Shown: piece after piece, positions 4,962 through 12,135 of the stretch
How positions within the stretch are numbered: the first letter of the stretch is position 1
Layout: the number at the start of each line of letters is the position of its first letter
NCBI GenBank assembly: GCA_016212785.1
Contig: JACRDW010000123.1
Coordinates: 1 to 16,470, forward strand
Source: Methanobacteriota archaeon
GTDB lineage: Archaea > Hydrothermarchaeota > Hydrothermarchaeia > Hydrothermarchaeales > JACRDW01
Direction: 5' to 3'
Length of the DNA: 16,470 nucleotides
Translations under genes and position numbers: made by a program
Notes under the pieces: model-generated
Database searches by the model: none
Told to the model about the DNA's origin: nothing
Seen by the model: only the letters and a program-made list of their open reading frames with translations

Positions 4962-5951
4962 ATGGAGAAAAACTACTACATCCTTCAGAGCGGAAGGCTG
5001 AAGAGAGAGGAGAATACTGTTTACTTCGAGAACAAAGAAGGGAAGAGAGCAATTCCTGTAAACGACATAAATGCAATCTATGCCTTTGGAGAGCTGGACA
5101 TTAACACGAAGCTGCTCGTTTTTCTTTCGCAGAATAAAATTCCTGTGCACTTTTTCAATTACTAGGGGTATTACTCCGGCACTTACTATCCAAGAGAATA
5201 TCTCAATTCGGGTTTTCTTCTGGTAAAGCAGGTGGAGCACTACCTCGATGGGAATAAGAGGCTTGAAATTGCGAAGGAAATTGTAAGGTCTGCATGCCAC
5301 AACATTTTGAAGAATTTGCTACACTACAAAAAGCAGGAGAAGGATGTCGAGGACAAAATAGAGGAGATTAAAAAACTGCAGGAGAGGATTGAGACCGCAA
5401 GGAATGTGCCAGAGGTTATGGGCATCGAGGGGAACGTGAGAGATGTTTACTATCAGAGCTTTAATGATTTTCTGAGGAAGGGCTTCGAATTTGAAAAGCG
5501 CGTGAAGAGACCGCCTGACAATATGATAAACTGCTTGATTTCTTTTGGGAATTCCCTTGCTTATACCACCACGCTTACAGAAATTTACCGCACACAGCTT
5601 AACCCCACAATCAGCTATCTTCACGAGCCCGGGGAGAGGAGATTCTCCCTGAGCCTAGATATAAGCGAGATATTCAAGCCGATAATCGTGGACAGGGTAA
5701 TCTTCAATCTTATTAACAACAGGATAATCAAGCCTGAGCATTTTCTGGAGGAGTTGAATTTCTGCTATCTCAATGACGATGGCAGGCGGATATTTCTTTC
5801 GGAATACGATGAGAAATTAAAAACAACGATTATGCACAAGGGGTTAGAAAGGAATGTCTCGTATCAGAGACTGATACGCCTGGATTGCTATAGGCTGATA
5901 AAGCACCTCACAGGAGAGAAGAAATACGAAGGCTTCAGGGCATGGTGGTAG
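4962..5951 (+). CDS. cas1: CRISPR integrase Cas1 (type I-B-like) interrupted by an in-frame TAG
   Basis: Cas1 is the spacer integrase of CRISPR adaptation. The frame from ATG 4962 to TAG 5949 spans 330 codons, a normal length, and is broken only at codon 68 (TAG, 5163-5165). Around it the frame reads IPVHFFNY-TAG-GYYSGTYYPRE, where homologues typically have Tyr; TAT to TAG is one base. Downstream all key residues survive: E156 (MGIEGNVRD), H221 (YLHEPGERRF) and E236 (DISEIFKP), with the usual C-terminal YEGFRAWW. An in-frame ATG at 5232 could give a C-terminal fragment lacking the N-terminal dimerisation domain. The codon may be a nonsense mutation, a sequencing error, or pyrrolysine or readthrough. 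It is four bases after cas4 and overlaps cas2 by ten. Confidence 0.9.
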
Positions 5952-6217
5952 AATTGTACGTCGTAGTTGTTTATGATGTTGCCGTGGAGAGAGTTAACAA
6001 AGTTAGAGGATTTCTAAAGCAGTACTTAAACTGGGTACAGAATTCCGCTTTCGAAGGCGAGATAAGTGAGGGTACTTTTGCAGAAGTCAAAATCGGTCTT
6101 AAAGAAATCATAGACGAGAGTCAGGATTCGATTATATTTTTCACGGCAATGAGCCAGAAATGGCTCAAGAAAGAGGTTTTGGGTATAGAGAAAAGCGAGA
6201 TTTCAAGCATAATTTGA
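5942..6217 (+). CDS. cas2: CRISPR-associated Cas2
   Basis: The 91-residue Cas2 starts ELYVVVVYDVAVERVNKVRG, a ferredoxin-like fold with the conserved Asp (D12) after the first strand, then FLKQYLNWVQNSAFEGEISE, as in archaeal type I-B Cas2. It is the dimeric scaffold joining two Cas1 dimers in the integration complex. The ATG at 5942 overlaps the end of cas1 by ten bases. Length and motifs are normal and the reading frame is intact, so selection seems to have kept it, or the cas1 lesion is recent. Confidence 0.93.
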   Translation: MVVELYVVVVYDVAVERVNKVRGFLKQYLNWVQNSAFEGEISEGTFAEVKIGLKEIIDESQDSIIFFTAMSQKWLKKEVLGIEKSEISSII

Positions 6218-6337
6218 CCAGCACCACAAAGTCAGCATTTATAAATAACGCACACAACTGAAGGTTGACTTTTCTACCCTTCGAAAAGCAGATATATACG
6301 AACTTATCTAAGCAAAATAAGCCATTTTCCGGCGGGG
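6218..6337 (+). promoter_or_regulatory. Possible CRISPR leader
   Basis: The 120 bases between cas2 and the solitary repeat are AT-rich and gene-free. They hold two TATA-like boxes, gcatttataaata (6235-6247) and agatatatacg (6290-6300). This position, after cas2 and before the first repeat, is where an archaeal leader and array promoter sit. The assignment depends on the repeat call. Confidence 0.35.
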
Positions 6338-6367
6338 GTTTGAATAGGACTAGTGTAGTATTGAAAT
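6338..6367 (+). CRISPR. Solitary CRISPR-like repeat (30 bases)
   Basis: A 30-base segment begins GTTTGAATAGG and ends GTAGTATTGAAAT. The GTTT start, ATTGAAA-type 3' end and 30-base length are the pattern of type I-B archaeal repeats, and it lies 120 bases after cas2 in the expected direction. No second copy exists in the window: the convergent cofH gene ends 14 bases further on at 6382. I read it as the last repeat of a lost or collapsed array. One copy cannot prove a repeat, so confidence is moderate. Confidence 0.4.
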
Positions 6368-6381
6368 GGATAAACTGTCAG

Positions 6382-7473
6382 TCACAGGAGATTATACAGC
6401 GTATCCCTCTGCCTTGGAATTCTCCCTGCTTCGATTATCATTCTTTCAATTTCTTTTTTGTCGAGCATGCTCGTGCTCAAGCCTGCACTGCTGGAGATGT
6501 TTTCTTCCATGAGCGTTCCTCCCAGGTCGTTTGCTCCGAAGTTAAGCATGACCTGGGCGAGCTTTCTTCCAAGCTTTATCCAGGAGGCCTGGATATTCCT
6601 GAAGTTGTCCAGAAAAATTCTTGAAACCGCATAAACTTTCACATCCTCTATTCCTGTTGCACCGCCCCTGCTTTTTCCAGAGAGATACAGCTGGGTATTA
6701 AAATGGACAAAAGACAAGGGAACAAATTCACTAAAACCTTTTGTGCTGTCCTGAATTTCTCTCAGGGCTGCAAGGTGCTTCACCTGCTCTCCGGCGCTCT
6801 CCACGTGTCCGTATAGCATCGTCGCAGTTGTAGGTATCCCCAGCTCGTGGGCTTCCTTTACAATTCTGATCCACTCTCTGCTTTTGAGCTTTTTCGGGCA
6901 GATTGTGCTTCTAATGTCGTCGTCTAAAATTTCTGCTGCAGTGCCGGGCATCGAATCAAGACCGCTTTCCTTCAAGTACTTCAGAGCATCCTTTGTGCCC
7001 ATGCCGTTCTTCTCGGCAGCATAGCTTATCTCCATCGGCGAAAAGGCATGGATGTGAAGCTCTGTCTCCTCTTTTATCACTTTCAGCAAATCTGAGTAGT
7101 ATTCTGCATCTAAATCCGGGTGCAGACCGCCCTGAATGCAAATCTCGGTTGCTCCTAATTTTTTTGCTTCCCTGCTTTTCTCCACAATTTGCTCGATGCC
7201 GAGAAGATAAGCATCTGCATCACTTTTGTTTCTCCTGAAAGCGCAGAATTTGCAGCTGCCTATGCATACGTTTGTAAAGTTTATGTTCCTGTTTATCACG
7301 TAAGTTACAACGTCGCCAGCGCTGCGCTTTCTCAGCTTATCGGCCGTGACTGCGAGGGCAAAGAGCTCGTCGCTGCTCGAGTTCATCAGTTTTAACGCTT
7401 CTTTTTCAGTTATCCTTTTTTCCCAGGCTTTCTGAAGTATTTCTTCAATCTCGGGTCTTATTTGCAGGTTCAT
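6382..7473 (-). CDS. cofH: F420 biosynthesis radical SAM enzyme CofH
   Basis: The 363-residue protein is CofH, which joins the tyrosine-derived 4-hydroxybenzyl group to 5-amino-6-ribitylaminouracil, feeding CofG in assembly of the F420 chromophore (F0). The radical SAM cluster motif is C70-x3-C74-x2-C77 in NFTNVCIGSCKFCAF. Other family segments are GATEICIQGGLHPDL, HIHAFSPMEI, ATMLYGHVE and SFVHFNTQLY, with the C-terminal NFGANDLGGTLMEENISSSAG (about residues 312-332). The N-terminal helical extension (residues 1-55) is usual for CofH. Its ATG overlaps the cofG stop (ATGA), so the pair is translationally coupled. Confidence 0.94.
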   Translation of the reverse strand: MNLQIRPEIEEILQKAWEKRITEKEALKLMNSSSDELFALAVTADKLRKRSAGDVVTYVINRNINFTNVCIGSCKFCAFRRNKSDADAYLLGIEQIVEKSREAKKLGATEICIQGGLHPDLDAEYYSDLLKVIKEETELHIHAFSPMEISYAAEKNGMGTKDALKYLKESGLDSMPGTAAEILDDDIRSTICPKKLKSREWIRIVKEAHELGIPTTATMLYGHVESAGEQVKHLAALREIQDSTKGFSEFVPLSFVHFNTQLYLSGKSRGGATGIEDVKVYAVSRIFLDNFRNIQASWIKLGRKLAQVMLNFGANDLGGTLMEENISSSAGLSTSMLDKKEIERMIIEAGRIPRQRDTLYNLL

Positions 7474-8465
7474 GTTTTTACCAGACCGTCTTCATCTATG
7501 TAACTCTTGATCAGCTCCTCCAGTTTTTTGGAGTACCAGTCTTTCTTTATGAACTCAGGATAGATTGGCAAGCGCTCCCTGAGACTCAGCCCAAGCGTCT
7601 CGGTTAGGATTTTCATCTTTTCGATTTTCGGCCAGTCCGCCTCTGGATTTATGTAGTCTTTGGTTATCGGCGATACGCCCCCCAAATCATTTGCGCCAGA
7701 GGATAAAAATATTTGCCAGGTATCTGGATTTAGATTAGGCGGCACCTGAATATTCATGTTCGGCAGAATTTGCCTTGCAGCTCTAACAACTGTAAGCATT
7801 TTATGCAAAGAAGGCTCTGCGCTGTCCTGCATTGGAGTATTTTTTTTCGGCTTGAAGTTCTGGATTATTATCTCCTGGATGTGCCCATATCTGTCATTTA
7901 TTTCCTTTATTTTTCGGAGAGAGTAGAGGATTTCCTCGTTGGTTTCTCCAATTCCCACCAGTATGCCGGTTGTAAATGGAATTTTTAATTTGCCTGCGTT
8001 CTCGATTACTTTCAGCCTGAGTTTTGGACGCTTTCCCGGAGAGTGCTCGTGGGGCATTCCTTTTTTGCACAGCCTCTCGCTTGCGTTCTCAAGCATTAGA
8101 CCCAGCGAGGCATTTACCTCGCTGAGCATCTTCATTTCCTGTTTTTCGATAACGCCTGCATTTGAATGCGGCAGGAGCCCGTGTTTCAATGCATCTTCGC
8201 AAAGCTCGTATAGGTATTCCAGGACAGACGAATATCGCCACCCCCTCAGCTGCCTCCTTACTTTTTCGTTGCTCTCTGGCATCTCTCCGAAGGTGAATAA
8301 AGCCTCTTTGCATCCTTTTTTTTTGCCCTCCCTGAATATCTTCTGCACTTCCGCTCTATCCATTATTCTCGGGTCATCGCTCCTGAAGCCGCAGTAGGCG
8401 CAGCGGTTGCGGCAGGCGTTGGTCAGGGGGATGAAAACATTTTTTGAAAATGTTATGATTTTCAC
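7470..8465 (-). CDS. cofG: F0 synthase subunit CofG (radical SAM)
   Basis: The 331-residue CofG completes the 7,8-didemethyl-8-hydroxy-5-deazariboflavin (F0) ring from the CofH product, the core of coenzyme F420. The radical SAM motif is C18-x3-C22-x2-C25 in LTNACRNRCAYCGFRSDDP, with FTFGEMPE, LPHSNAGVIEKQEM, GILVGIGETNEEIL, IIIQNFKPKKNTPM and SSGANDLGGVSPITKDYINP following in family order. The start is GTG at 8465, about 30 bases after a TATA-like box, with no ribosome binding site, so the message is probably leaderless. cofG and cofH form a two-gene operon diverging from metV-metF-cofC. Confidence 0.94.
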   Translation of the reverse strand: MKIITFSKNVFIPLTNACRNRCAYCGFRSDDPRIMDRAEVQKIFREGKKKGCKEALFTFGEMPESNEKVRRQLRGWRYSSVLEYLYELCEDALKHGLLPHSNAGVIEKQEMKMLSEVNASLGLMLENASERLCKKGMPHEHSPGKRPKLRLKVIENAGKLKIPFTTGILVGIGETNEEILYSLRKIKEINDRYGHIQEIIIQNFKPKKNTPMQDSAEPSLHKMLTVVRAARQILPNMNIQVPPNLNPDTWQIFLSSGANDLGGVSPITKDYINPEADWPKIEKMKILTETLGLSLRERLPIYPEFIKKDWYSKKLEELIKSYIDEDGLVKT

Positions 8466-8488
8466 GCTGGAGTATTAAACGGTAGAAA

Positions 8489-8503
8489 CTAATATATATT
8501 TCC
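8489..8503 (-). promoter_or_regulatory. TATA-like box for cofG-cofH
   Basis: On the minus strand aaatatatatt (complement of 8491-8501) is centred about 30 bases before the GTG start at 8465, the expected spacing for a leaderless archaeal promoter. Confidence 0.5.
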
Positions 8504-8535
8504 ACGAAGAATGCGGGTGATGACGAGCCCTTTTG

Positions 8536-8729
8536 TCAGCACTTCGCAATCAAGCTTTTCACACGGGCGAGTACGGATGATTGCTTGTGCCGACACCCAC
8601 TTGCGTTAGCAAGACCGCAAGCTTTCGCAAGAAAGAATGGCGGACATGCCAGCTTCCTAACGGAAATCTTGCGCACTACCTTGCGGTATTGCGTTAGCAG
8701 TGGTATAACGTGGGTCAAGACACGAGGTC
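8536..8729. repeat. Nested inverted-repeat region before metV
   Basis: This part of the 388-base gap has no credible gene but many paired arms: gcaatc (8546-8551) with gattgc (8579-8584); acccac (8595-8600) with gtgggt (8710-8715) as an outer pair; cttgc-gtta-gcaag (8600-8613); ctaacg (8657-8662) with cgttag (8692-8697); and aagac-acgag-gtctt (8717-8731). The cttgcg/cgcaag modules resemble those at 112-150 in reverse complement. It may be a composite of small palindromic elements, or a structured RNA lying before metV. Confidence 0.6.
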
Positions 8730-8836
8730 TTAAAACGTAGAAAATTTGCATTCGTTCCGTAGGAACGAGGGCGTGAGCGTCACTCATGCTCTCGCTTCTT
8801 CGAAGCGAATGCTTCGCAAATTTTCAGACGTTTAAA
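8730..8836. repeat. Palindrome-rich dispersed element, copy 2 (three-hairpin cloverleaf)
   Basis: Imperfect terminal inverted arms of about 20 bases (8730-8749 and 8816-8836; inner parts gaaaatttgc and gcaaattttc) plus gcattcg (8749-8755) / cgaatgc (8806-8812) close a stem around three hairpins: cgttcc-gta-ggaacg (8753-8767), gcgtgag/ctcatgc (8771-8789, pairing with one G-U) and cgcttc-ttc-gaagcg (8793-8807). The core is the reverse complement of copy 1 at 158-240, with hairpins in reversed order. It ends 17 bases before the metV ATG, so it would fall in the leader of the metV-metF-cofC message or act as DNA. Confidence 0.78.
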
Positions 8837-8853
8837 AACGAGCGGATTAAAAA

Positions 8854-9486
8854 ATGATAGTAACAAAACGTAAGCCGATGGAGGAGCTGGAGGAGATAAT
8901 CAAACCTTATAAAAAAGTAGCGATAATCGGGTGCGGGGGCTGCGCAACGGTTTACGAGACCGGCGGCAGGAAGCAGGTCAACGAGCTTGCAGAAAAACTG
9001 AGCGGCGTTGTTATTTCCGGAGTAATACCGCGCCTCTGCTCGATAGAAATGGTCAAAACCAAGATGCCGAAGGAGATCGAAGAGGTGGAGGCAATAGTAG
9101 TTCTGTCCTGCGGAATCGGGGTTCAAACGGTCGCTGAAGTTTTGCCAGAAAAAGTTGCAATACCCGGCTTGGATACCTTCTTCATGGGTCGAAGGGAGGA
9201 CAACTTTTTCATAGAATACTGCCTCGGCTGCGGAAGCTGCATACTGCACACAACGGGCGGGATATGTCCAATCGCTCGCTGTCCGAAGAGCATGCTCAAC
9301 GGACCCTGCGGCGGAGTTTATAACGGCAAGTGCGAGACTGACAGAACCAGAGACTGCGCCTGGATGCTCATATACCGCAAGTTAAGCTCCACAGGAAAGC
9401 TCGGCGGCATGAGAGGTATTGCTGCGCCAAAAAACTTTATAAAAGCAGCGCATACGAGAAAGCTTGCAGTCGAGGAGAGAGCATGA
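8854..9486 (+). CDS. metV: MetV, zinc/iron-sulfur partner of methylene-tetrahydropterin reductase
   Basis: The 210-residue protein matches MetV (MTHFR C-terminal-like family), which binds MetF and supplies electrons through metal clusters. It has many cysteines: C27-x2-C30 in GCGGC, C62, C86 in LSCGIG, then C123-x2-C126-x2-C129 (YCLGCGSCILHTTGGICPIA), C138, C143 and C152 (NGPCGGVYNGKC), with two more near the C-terminus. These fit iron-sulfur clusters plus zinc as in acetogen MetV. ATG at 8854 lacks a clear ribosome binding site; ATG at codon 9 is an alternative. Its stop overlaps the metF start (ATGA). In ANME-1-type archaea this pair is proposed to replace Mer. Confidence 0.88.
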   Translation: MIVTKRKPMEELEEIIKPYKKVAIIGCGGCATVYETGGRKQVNELAEKLSGVVISGVIPRLCSIEMVKTKMPKEIEEVEAIVVLSCGIGVQTVAEVLPEKVAIPGLDTFFMGRREDNFFIEYCLGCGSCILHTTGGICPIARCPKSMLNGPCGGVYNGKCETDRTRDCAWMLIYRKLSSTGKLGGMRGIAAPKNFIKAAHTRKLAVEERA

Positions 9487-10373
9487 GCTTCAGCAATCTA
9501 ATGCGCTCTCTTGAATCTAAAAAATTCACAATCACGGGAGAGATTGACCCGCCGAAGGGAGCCGACAGAGAAGCCGTGATTCGCCAGGCAAGGCTGCTGA
9601 AAGACCACGTTGCTGCTGCAAATGTTACAGACAACCCGCTCGGAATAATGTTCATGGGAGGTCTGGCGTGCTGCGCAATAATGCAGAACGAAGTAGGATT
9701 GGAGGCAGTTTATCAGGTAACGTGTCGAGATAGAAACAGAATTGCGCTCCAGAGCGACGTTCTGGGCGCAGCTGCACTCGGAATACGCAACGTTCTCGCC
9801 CTCACTGGAGACCATCCAAGCCTGGGCGACCATCCGCAGGCAAAGCCTGTTTTTGATTTAGACTCCGTGCAGCTGACTGCGATGCTCAGAAAGATGGTGG
9901 ACGAGAAAACAGATTTGGCCGGCAATAAGCTAAACGTTGCACCGCAACTGCACATCGGAGTTGCGCTCAGTCCCGGCTTATCGCCGCTCGAGCCTGAAAT
10001 AATAAAGCTCGAGAAGAAAATAAAAGCTGGAGCAGAATTTGCGCAGACGCAGGTGGTTTACGATGCGAATGTTATGGAAAAGCTCAGAGAAGCGATTGCC
10101 CATCTGGATATTCCTGTGCTCGTTGGAATAGCTCCATTGAAATCGCTCGGCATGGCCAAGTTCATGGCAAAGAATGTTCCTGGCGTTACGATTCCTGAGC
10201 AAATGATGAAAAGGCTGGAAAGCTCGAAGAATATAAAAGAAACGACCATAGATATTACCGCAGACCTGCTCCGGAATATAAAGGAAATCGGATTCGCAGG
10301 AGCGCACATAATGCCGGTGGGCATGGACGAAGCGGTTGGGGAAATAATAAAGCGCTCCGGAGTGCGAGGATAA
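9483..10373 (+). CDS. metF: Methylene-tetrahydropterin reductase MetF
   Basis: The 296-residue flavoprotein belongs to the MTHFR (MetF) family, which reduces methylene- to methyl-tetrahydrofolate; in H4MPT archaea the substrate may be methylene-H4MPT. The catalytic Glu is E20 in FTITGEIDPPKG. VLALTGDHPSLGDHP (about residues 104-118) is the FAD-binding segment, followed by the TIM-barrel strand LHIGVALSPG, GAEFAQTQVVYD and IPVLVGIAPLKS. Length is normal for the short archaeal/bacterial form without a regulatory domain. Its start overlaps metV, and cofC begins directly at its stop, so the three are one operon. The in vivo electron donor (F420H2, ferredoxin or NADH through MetV) cannot be read from the sequence. 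Confidence 0.93.
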   Translation: MSFSNLMRSLESKKFTITGEIDPPKGADREAVIRQARLLKDHVAAANVTDNPLGIMFMGGLACCAIMQNEVGLEAVYQVTCRDRNRIALQSDVLGAAALGIRNVLALTGDHPSLGDHPQAKPVFDLDSVQLTAMLRKMVDEKTDLAGNKLNVAPQLHIGVALSPGLSPLEPEIIKLEKKIKAGAEFAQTQVVYDANVMEKLREAIAHLDIPVLVGIAPLKSLGMAKFMAKNVPGVTIPEQMMKRLESSKNIKETTIDITADLLRNIKEIGFAGAHIMPVGMDEAVGEIIKRSGVRG

Positions 10374-11012
10374 ATGCGTGTTTTTGTCTTGCTCCCTGTC
10401 AAGCTTTCGGGAGCCAAGACGAGGCTTTCGAACATTTTTTCAGGGGAAGATAGAGCAGAACTAGCGTTCTGCATGCTCGAAGACGTGCTCGACTCGCTAA
10501 AAGGCTTGGAAGTTGTTGTCATAAGTCCTGACGACCTAAGAAAAAAGCTTGATTATGACTTTCATTTTATTCATGAAAAAAAGAAGAGGGGTTTGAACAG
10601 CGCAGTAGAGCAGGCGAACAGCTATGCGATTGACAGCGGCGCAGACGCAACGCTTTTCGTTCCTGCCGATACCCCGCTGATAAAAAAAAGTCATGTGAAA
10701 GAAATTCTGAGGCTTGGAAAAAAACATAAGCTGATAATCTCTCCTTCCAGAAGGGGCGGCACTGGAATACTGTTCAGAAGACCTCCAGACATAATAAGAG
10801 GAAGATTCACAAACACGAGTTTTGAAGACCACAGAAAAGAGGCAGCGCTGCAGGGAGTTAAAATGCATGTGTATGATTCATTCTCTCTATCTTTGGATAT
10901 TGATGCTCCTGAAGACGTTCAAGAATTTTTACTGCACGGTAAAGGAACTAAAACTTACGAATTTCTGATTTCTCGTTATCCTTTCCAACTCCCCCCACAC
11001 AAAAATATATAA
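10374..11012 (+). CDS. cofC: 2-phospho-L-lactate guanylyltransferase CofC
   Basis: The 212-residue protein is CofC, which activates 2-phospholactate (or phosphoenolpyruvate) with GTP before transfer to F0 in F420 synthesis. It shows the nucleotidyltransferase start VFVLLPVKLSGAKTRLS (residues 3-19), LEVVVISPDD, the metal-binding FVPADTPLI (about residues 99-107), SPSRRGGTGILFRRPPDII and SLDIDAPEDVQEFL near the C-terminus. Length is normal. The ATG is immediately after the metF stop (TAAATG), so it is cotranscribed with metV-metF. That arrangement ties F420 supply to the MetVF reductase. Confidence 0.92.
   Translation: MRVFVLLPVKLSGAKTRLSNIFSGEDRAELAFCMLEDVLDSLKGLEVVVISPDDLRKKLDYDFHFIHEKKKRGLNSAVEQANSYAIDSGADATLFVPADTPLIKKSHVKEILRLGKKHKLIISPSRRGGTGILFRRPPDIIRGRFTNTSFEDHRKEAALQGVKMHVYDSFSLSLDIDAPEDVQEFLLHGKGTKTYEFLISRYPFQLPPHKNI
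11001..11012 (+). promoter_or_regulatory. TATA-like box for purP
   Basis: aaaaatatataa overlaps the last codons of cofC and is centred about 28 bases before the purP ATG at 11036. This predicts a leaderless purP transcript independent of the metV-metF-cofC operon. Confidence 0.5.
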
Positions 11013-11035
11013 CATCCAATTTATAATTTCCGAAC

Positions 11036-12133
11036 ATGACATCAAAAAGTGAGATTTCTAAAGTAGTAGAGAAGTACGGCAGGGATATAACTATCGGAGT
11101 TCTGGGCAGCCACTCTGCGCTGGAGATTGCGCACGGAGCGAAGCAGGAGGGCTGCAAGACCCTCGTTGTCTGCCAGAAGGAAAGGGAAAAGACCTATACG
11201 AAGTATTACAAAAACTTGTTTGACTACCAGCTCGTTTTAGAGAAATTCGCAGACATGGTTAAAGAAGAAGTGCAGAAAAAGATGCGCTCGCTGAACACTA
11301 TTTTCGTTCCAAGCCGCTCTTTTTCAGTATATGTAGGCTATGAAAACATAGAAAATAAACTGCTTATACCTCTGCTCGGCAACCGCTTCATGCTGCGCTG
11401 CGAGGAGCGAAACGAAGCAAAGAATCAGTACTATCTGCTCAGGAAGGCAGGAATAAAAATGCCGAAGACTTTCAAGTTTCCTGACGAGATAGACCGCCTA
11501 GTAATAGTAAAAGTTCTTGAAAAAAAGCGCAAGTTAGAGCGTGCCTTCTTTTACGCATCCTCGCCAGAGGAATTTAAGGAGAAGGCAAACGAAAGAATAA
11601 AAAAAGGAATAATCGATGAGAAAGATTTAGAGAAGGCGGTCATCGAAGAGTATGTGCTCGGAGCTAAATTCAATGCAAATTTTTTCTGGTCCCCGCTGAC
11701 GGAAGAGCTGGACCTGCTGGGCTTCGACAGAAGAATTCAAACGGATCTGGACGGCGTTCTCGATTTACCTGCAAGCGAGCAGCTTGAGCTGCGTATAGGA
11801 GCTCAAAACATAGAAATCGGTCACTACGGCGCAACCATGCGCGAGTCGCAGCTCGAGAAAATTTTCGAAGCAGGCGAAAGGTTTGTGGAAGTCTGCAAAA
11901 GGGAGTTTCCTCCTGGAATGATAGGCTTGTTCGCTCTCCAGGGCGCAGTCGACAAAAACCTTGAATTTTATGTCTTTGATGTTTCGCCTCGAATTCCAGG
12001 CTGTCCCTGCGTTGAGCCTACTTCGCCGTACATGAAGTACAAGTATTTGAAGGAAGTTGGTCCTGGAAGAAGGGTTGCGATGGAGATAAAAGAGGCGAAG
12101 AAGAAGCGCAGACTGAAAGACATCGTTACGTAA
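11036..12133 (+). CDS. purP: PurP-family ATP-grasp ligase (FAICAR synthetase or paralogue)
   Basis: The 365-residue protein belongs to the archaeal PurP family (DUF1246 plus DUF1297 halves, ATP-grasp fold), which makes FAICAR from AICAR, formate and ATP in purine synthesis. Visible segments are ITIGVLGSHSALEIAHGAKQ (residues 19-38), LLIPLLGNRFMLRCEERNEA, VIEEYVLGAKFNANFFWSPL (about 203-222), LDLLGFDRRIQTDLDGV, MIGLFALQGAVDKNLEFYVFDVSPRIPG and SPYMKYKY near the C-terminus. Many archaea carry two PurP paralogues and only some are proven enzymes, so this copy's activity is less certain than its family. It converges on sua5, with two bases between the stops. Confidence 0.85.
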   Translation: MTSKSEISKVVEKYGRDITIGVLGSHSALEIAHGAKQEGCKTLVVCQKEREKTYTKYYKNLFDYQLVLEKFADMVKEEVQKKMRSLNTIFVPSRSFSVYVGYENIENKLLIPLLGNRFMLRCEERNEAKNQYYLLRKAGIKMPKTFKFPDEIDRLVIVKVLEKKRKLERAFFYASSPEEFKEKANERIKKGIIDEKDLEKAVIEEYVLGAKFNANFFWSPLTEELDLLGFDRRIQTDLDGVLDLPASEQLELRIGAQNIEIGHYGATMRESQLEKIFEAGERFVEVCKREFPPGMIGLFALQGAVDKNLEFYVFDVSPRIPGCPCVEPTSPYMKYKYLKEVGPGRRVAMEIKEAKKKRRLKDIVT

Positions 12134-12135
12134 TT

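Noticed and set aside
4779..5300. A 173-residue minus-strand frame opposite the cas4/cas1 junction
   Set aside because: It is the antisense shadow of two recognised genes, with no recognisable domain.
4962..5951. Calling cas1 a confirmed pyrrolysine protein
   Set aside because: No pyl genes are visible here and several genes, including cas1, use TAG as terminator; the data do not distinguish Pyl from a mutation or sequencing error.
8536..8787. An 83-residue minus-strand frame in the palindromic region before metV
   Set aside because: The bases are explained by nested inverted repeats and the protein has no plausible fold or ribosome binding site.
8754..8812. The cloverleaf element as a tRNA gene
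   Set aside because: It has three arms around a junction but no anticodon-loop, T-loop or D-loop consensus and no CCA-type acceptor end.
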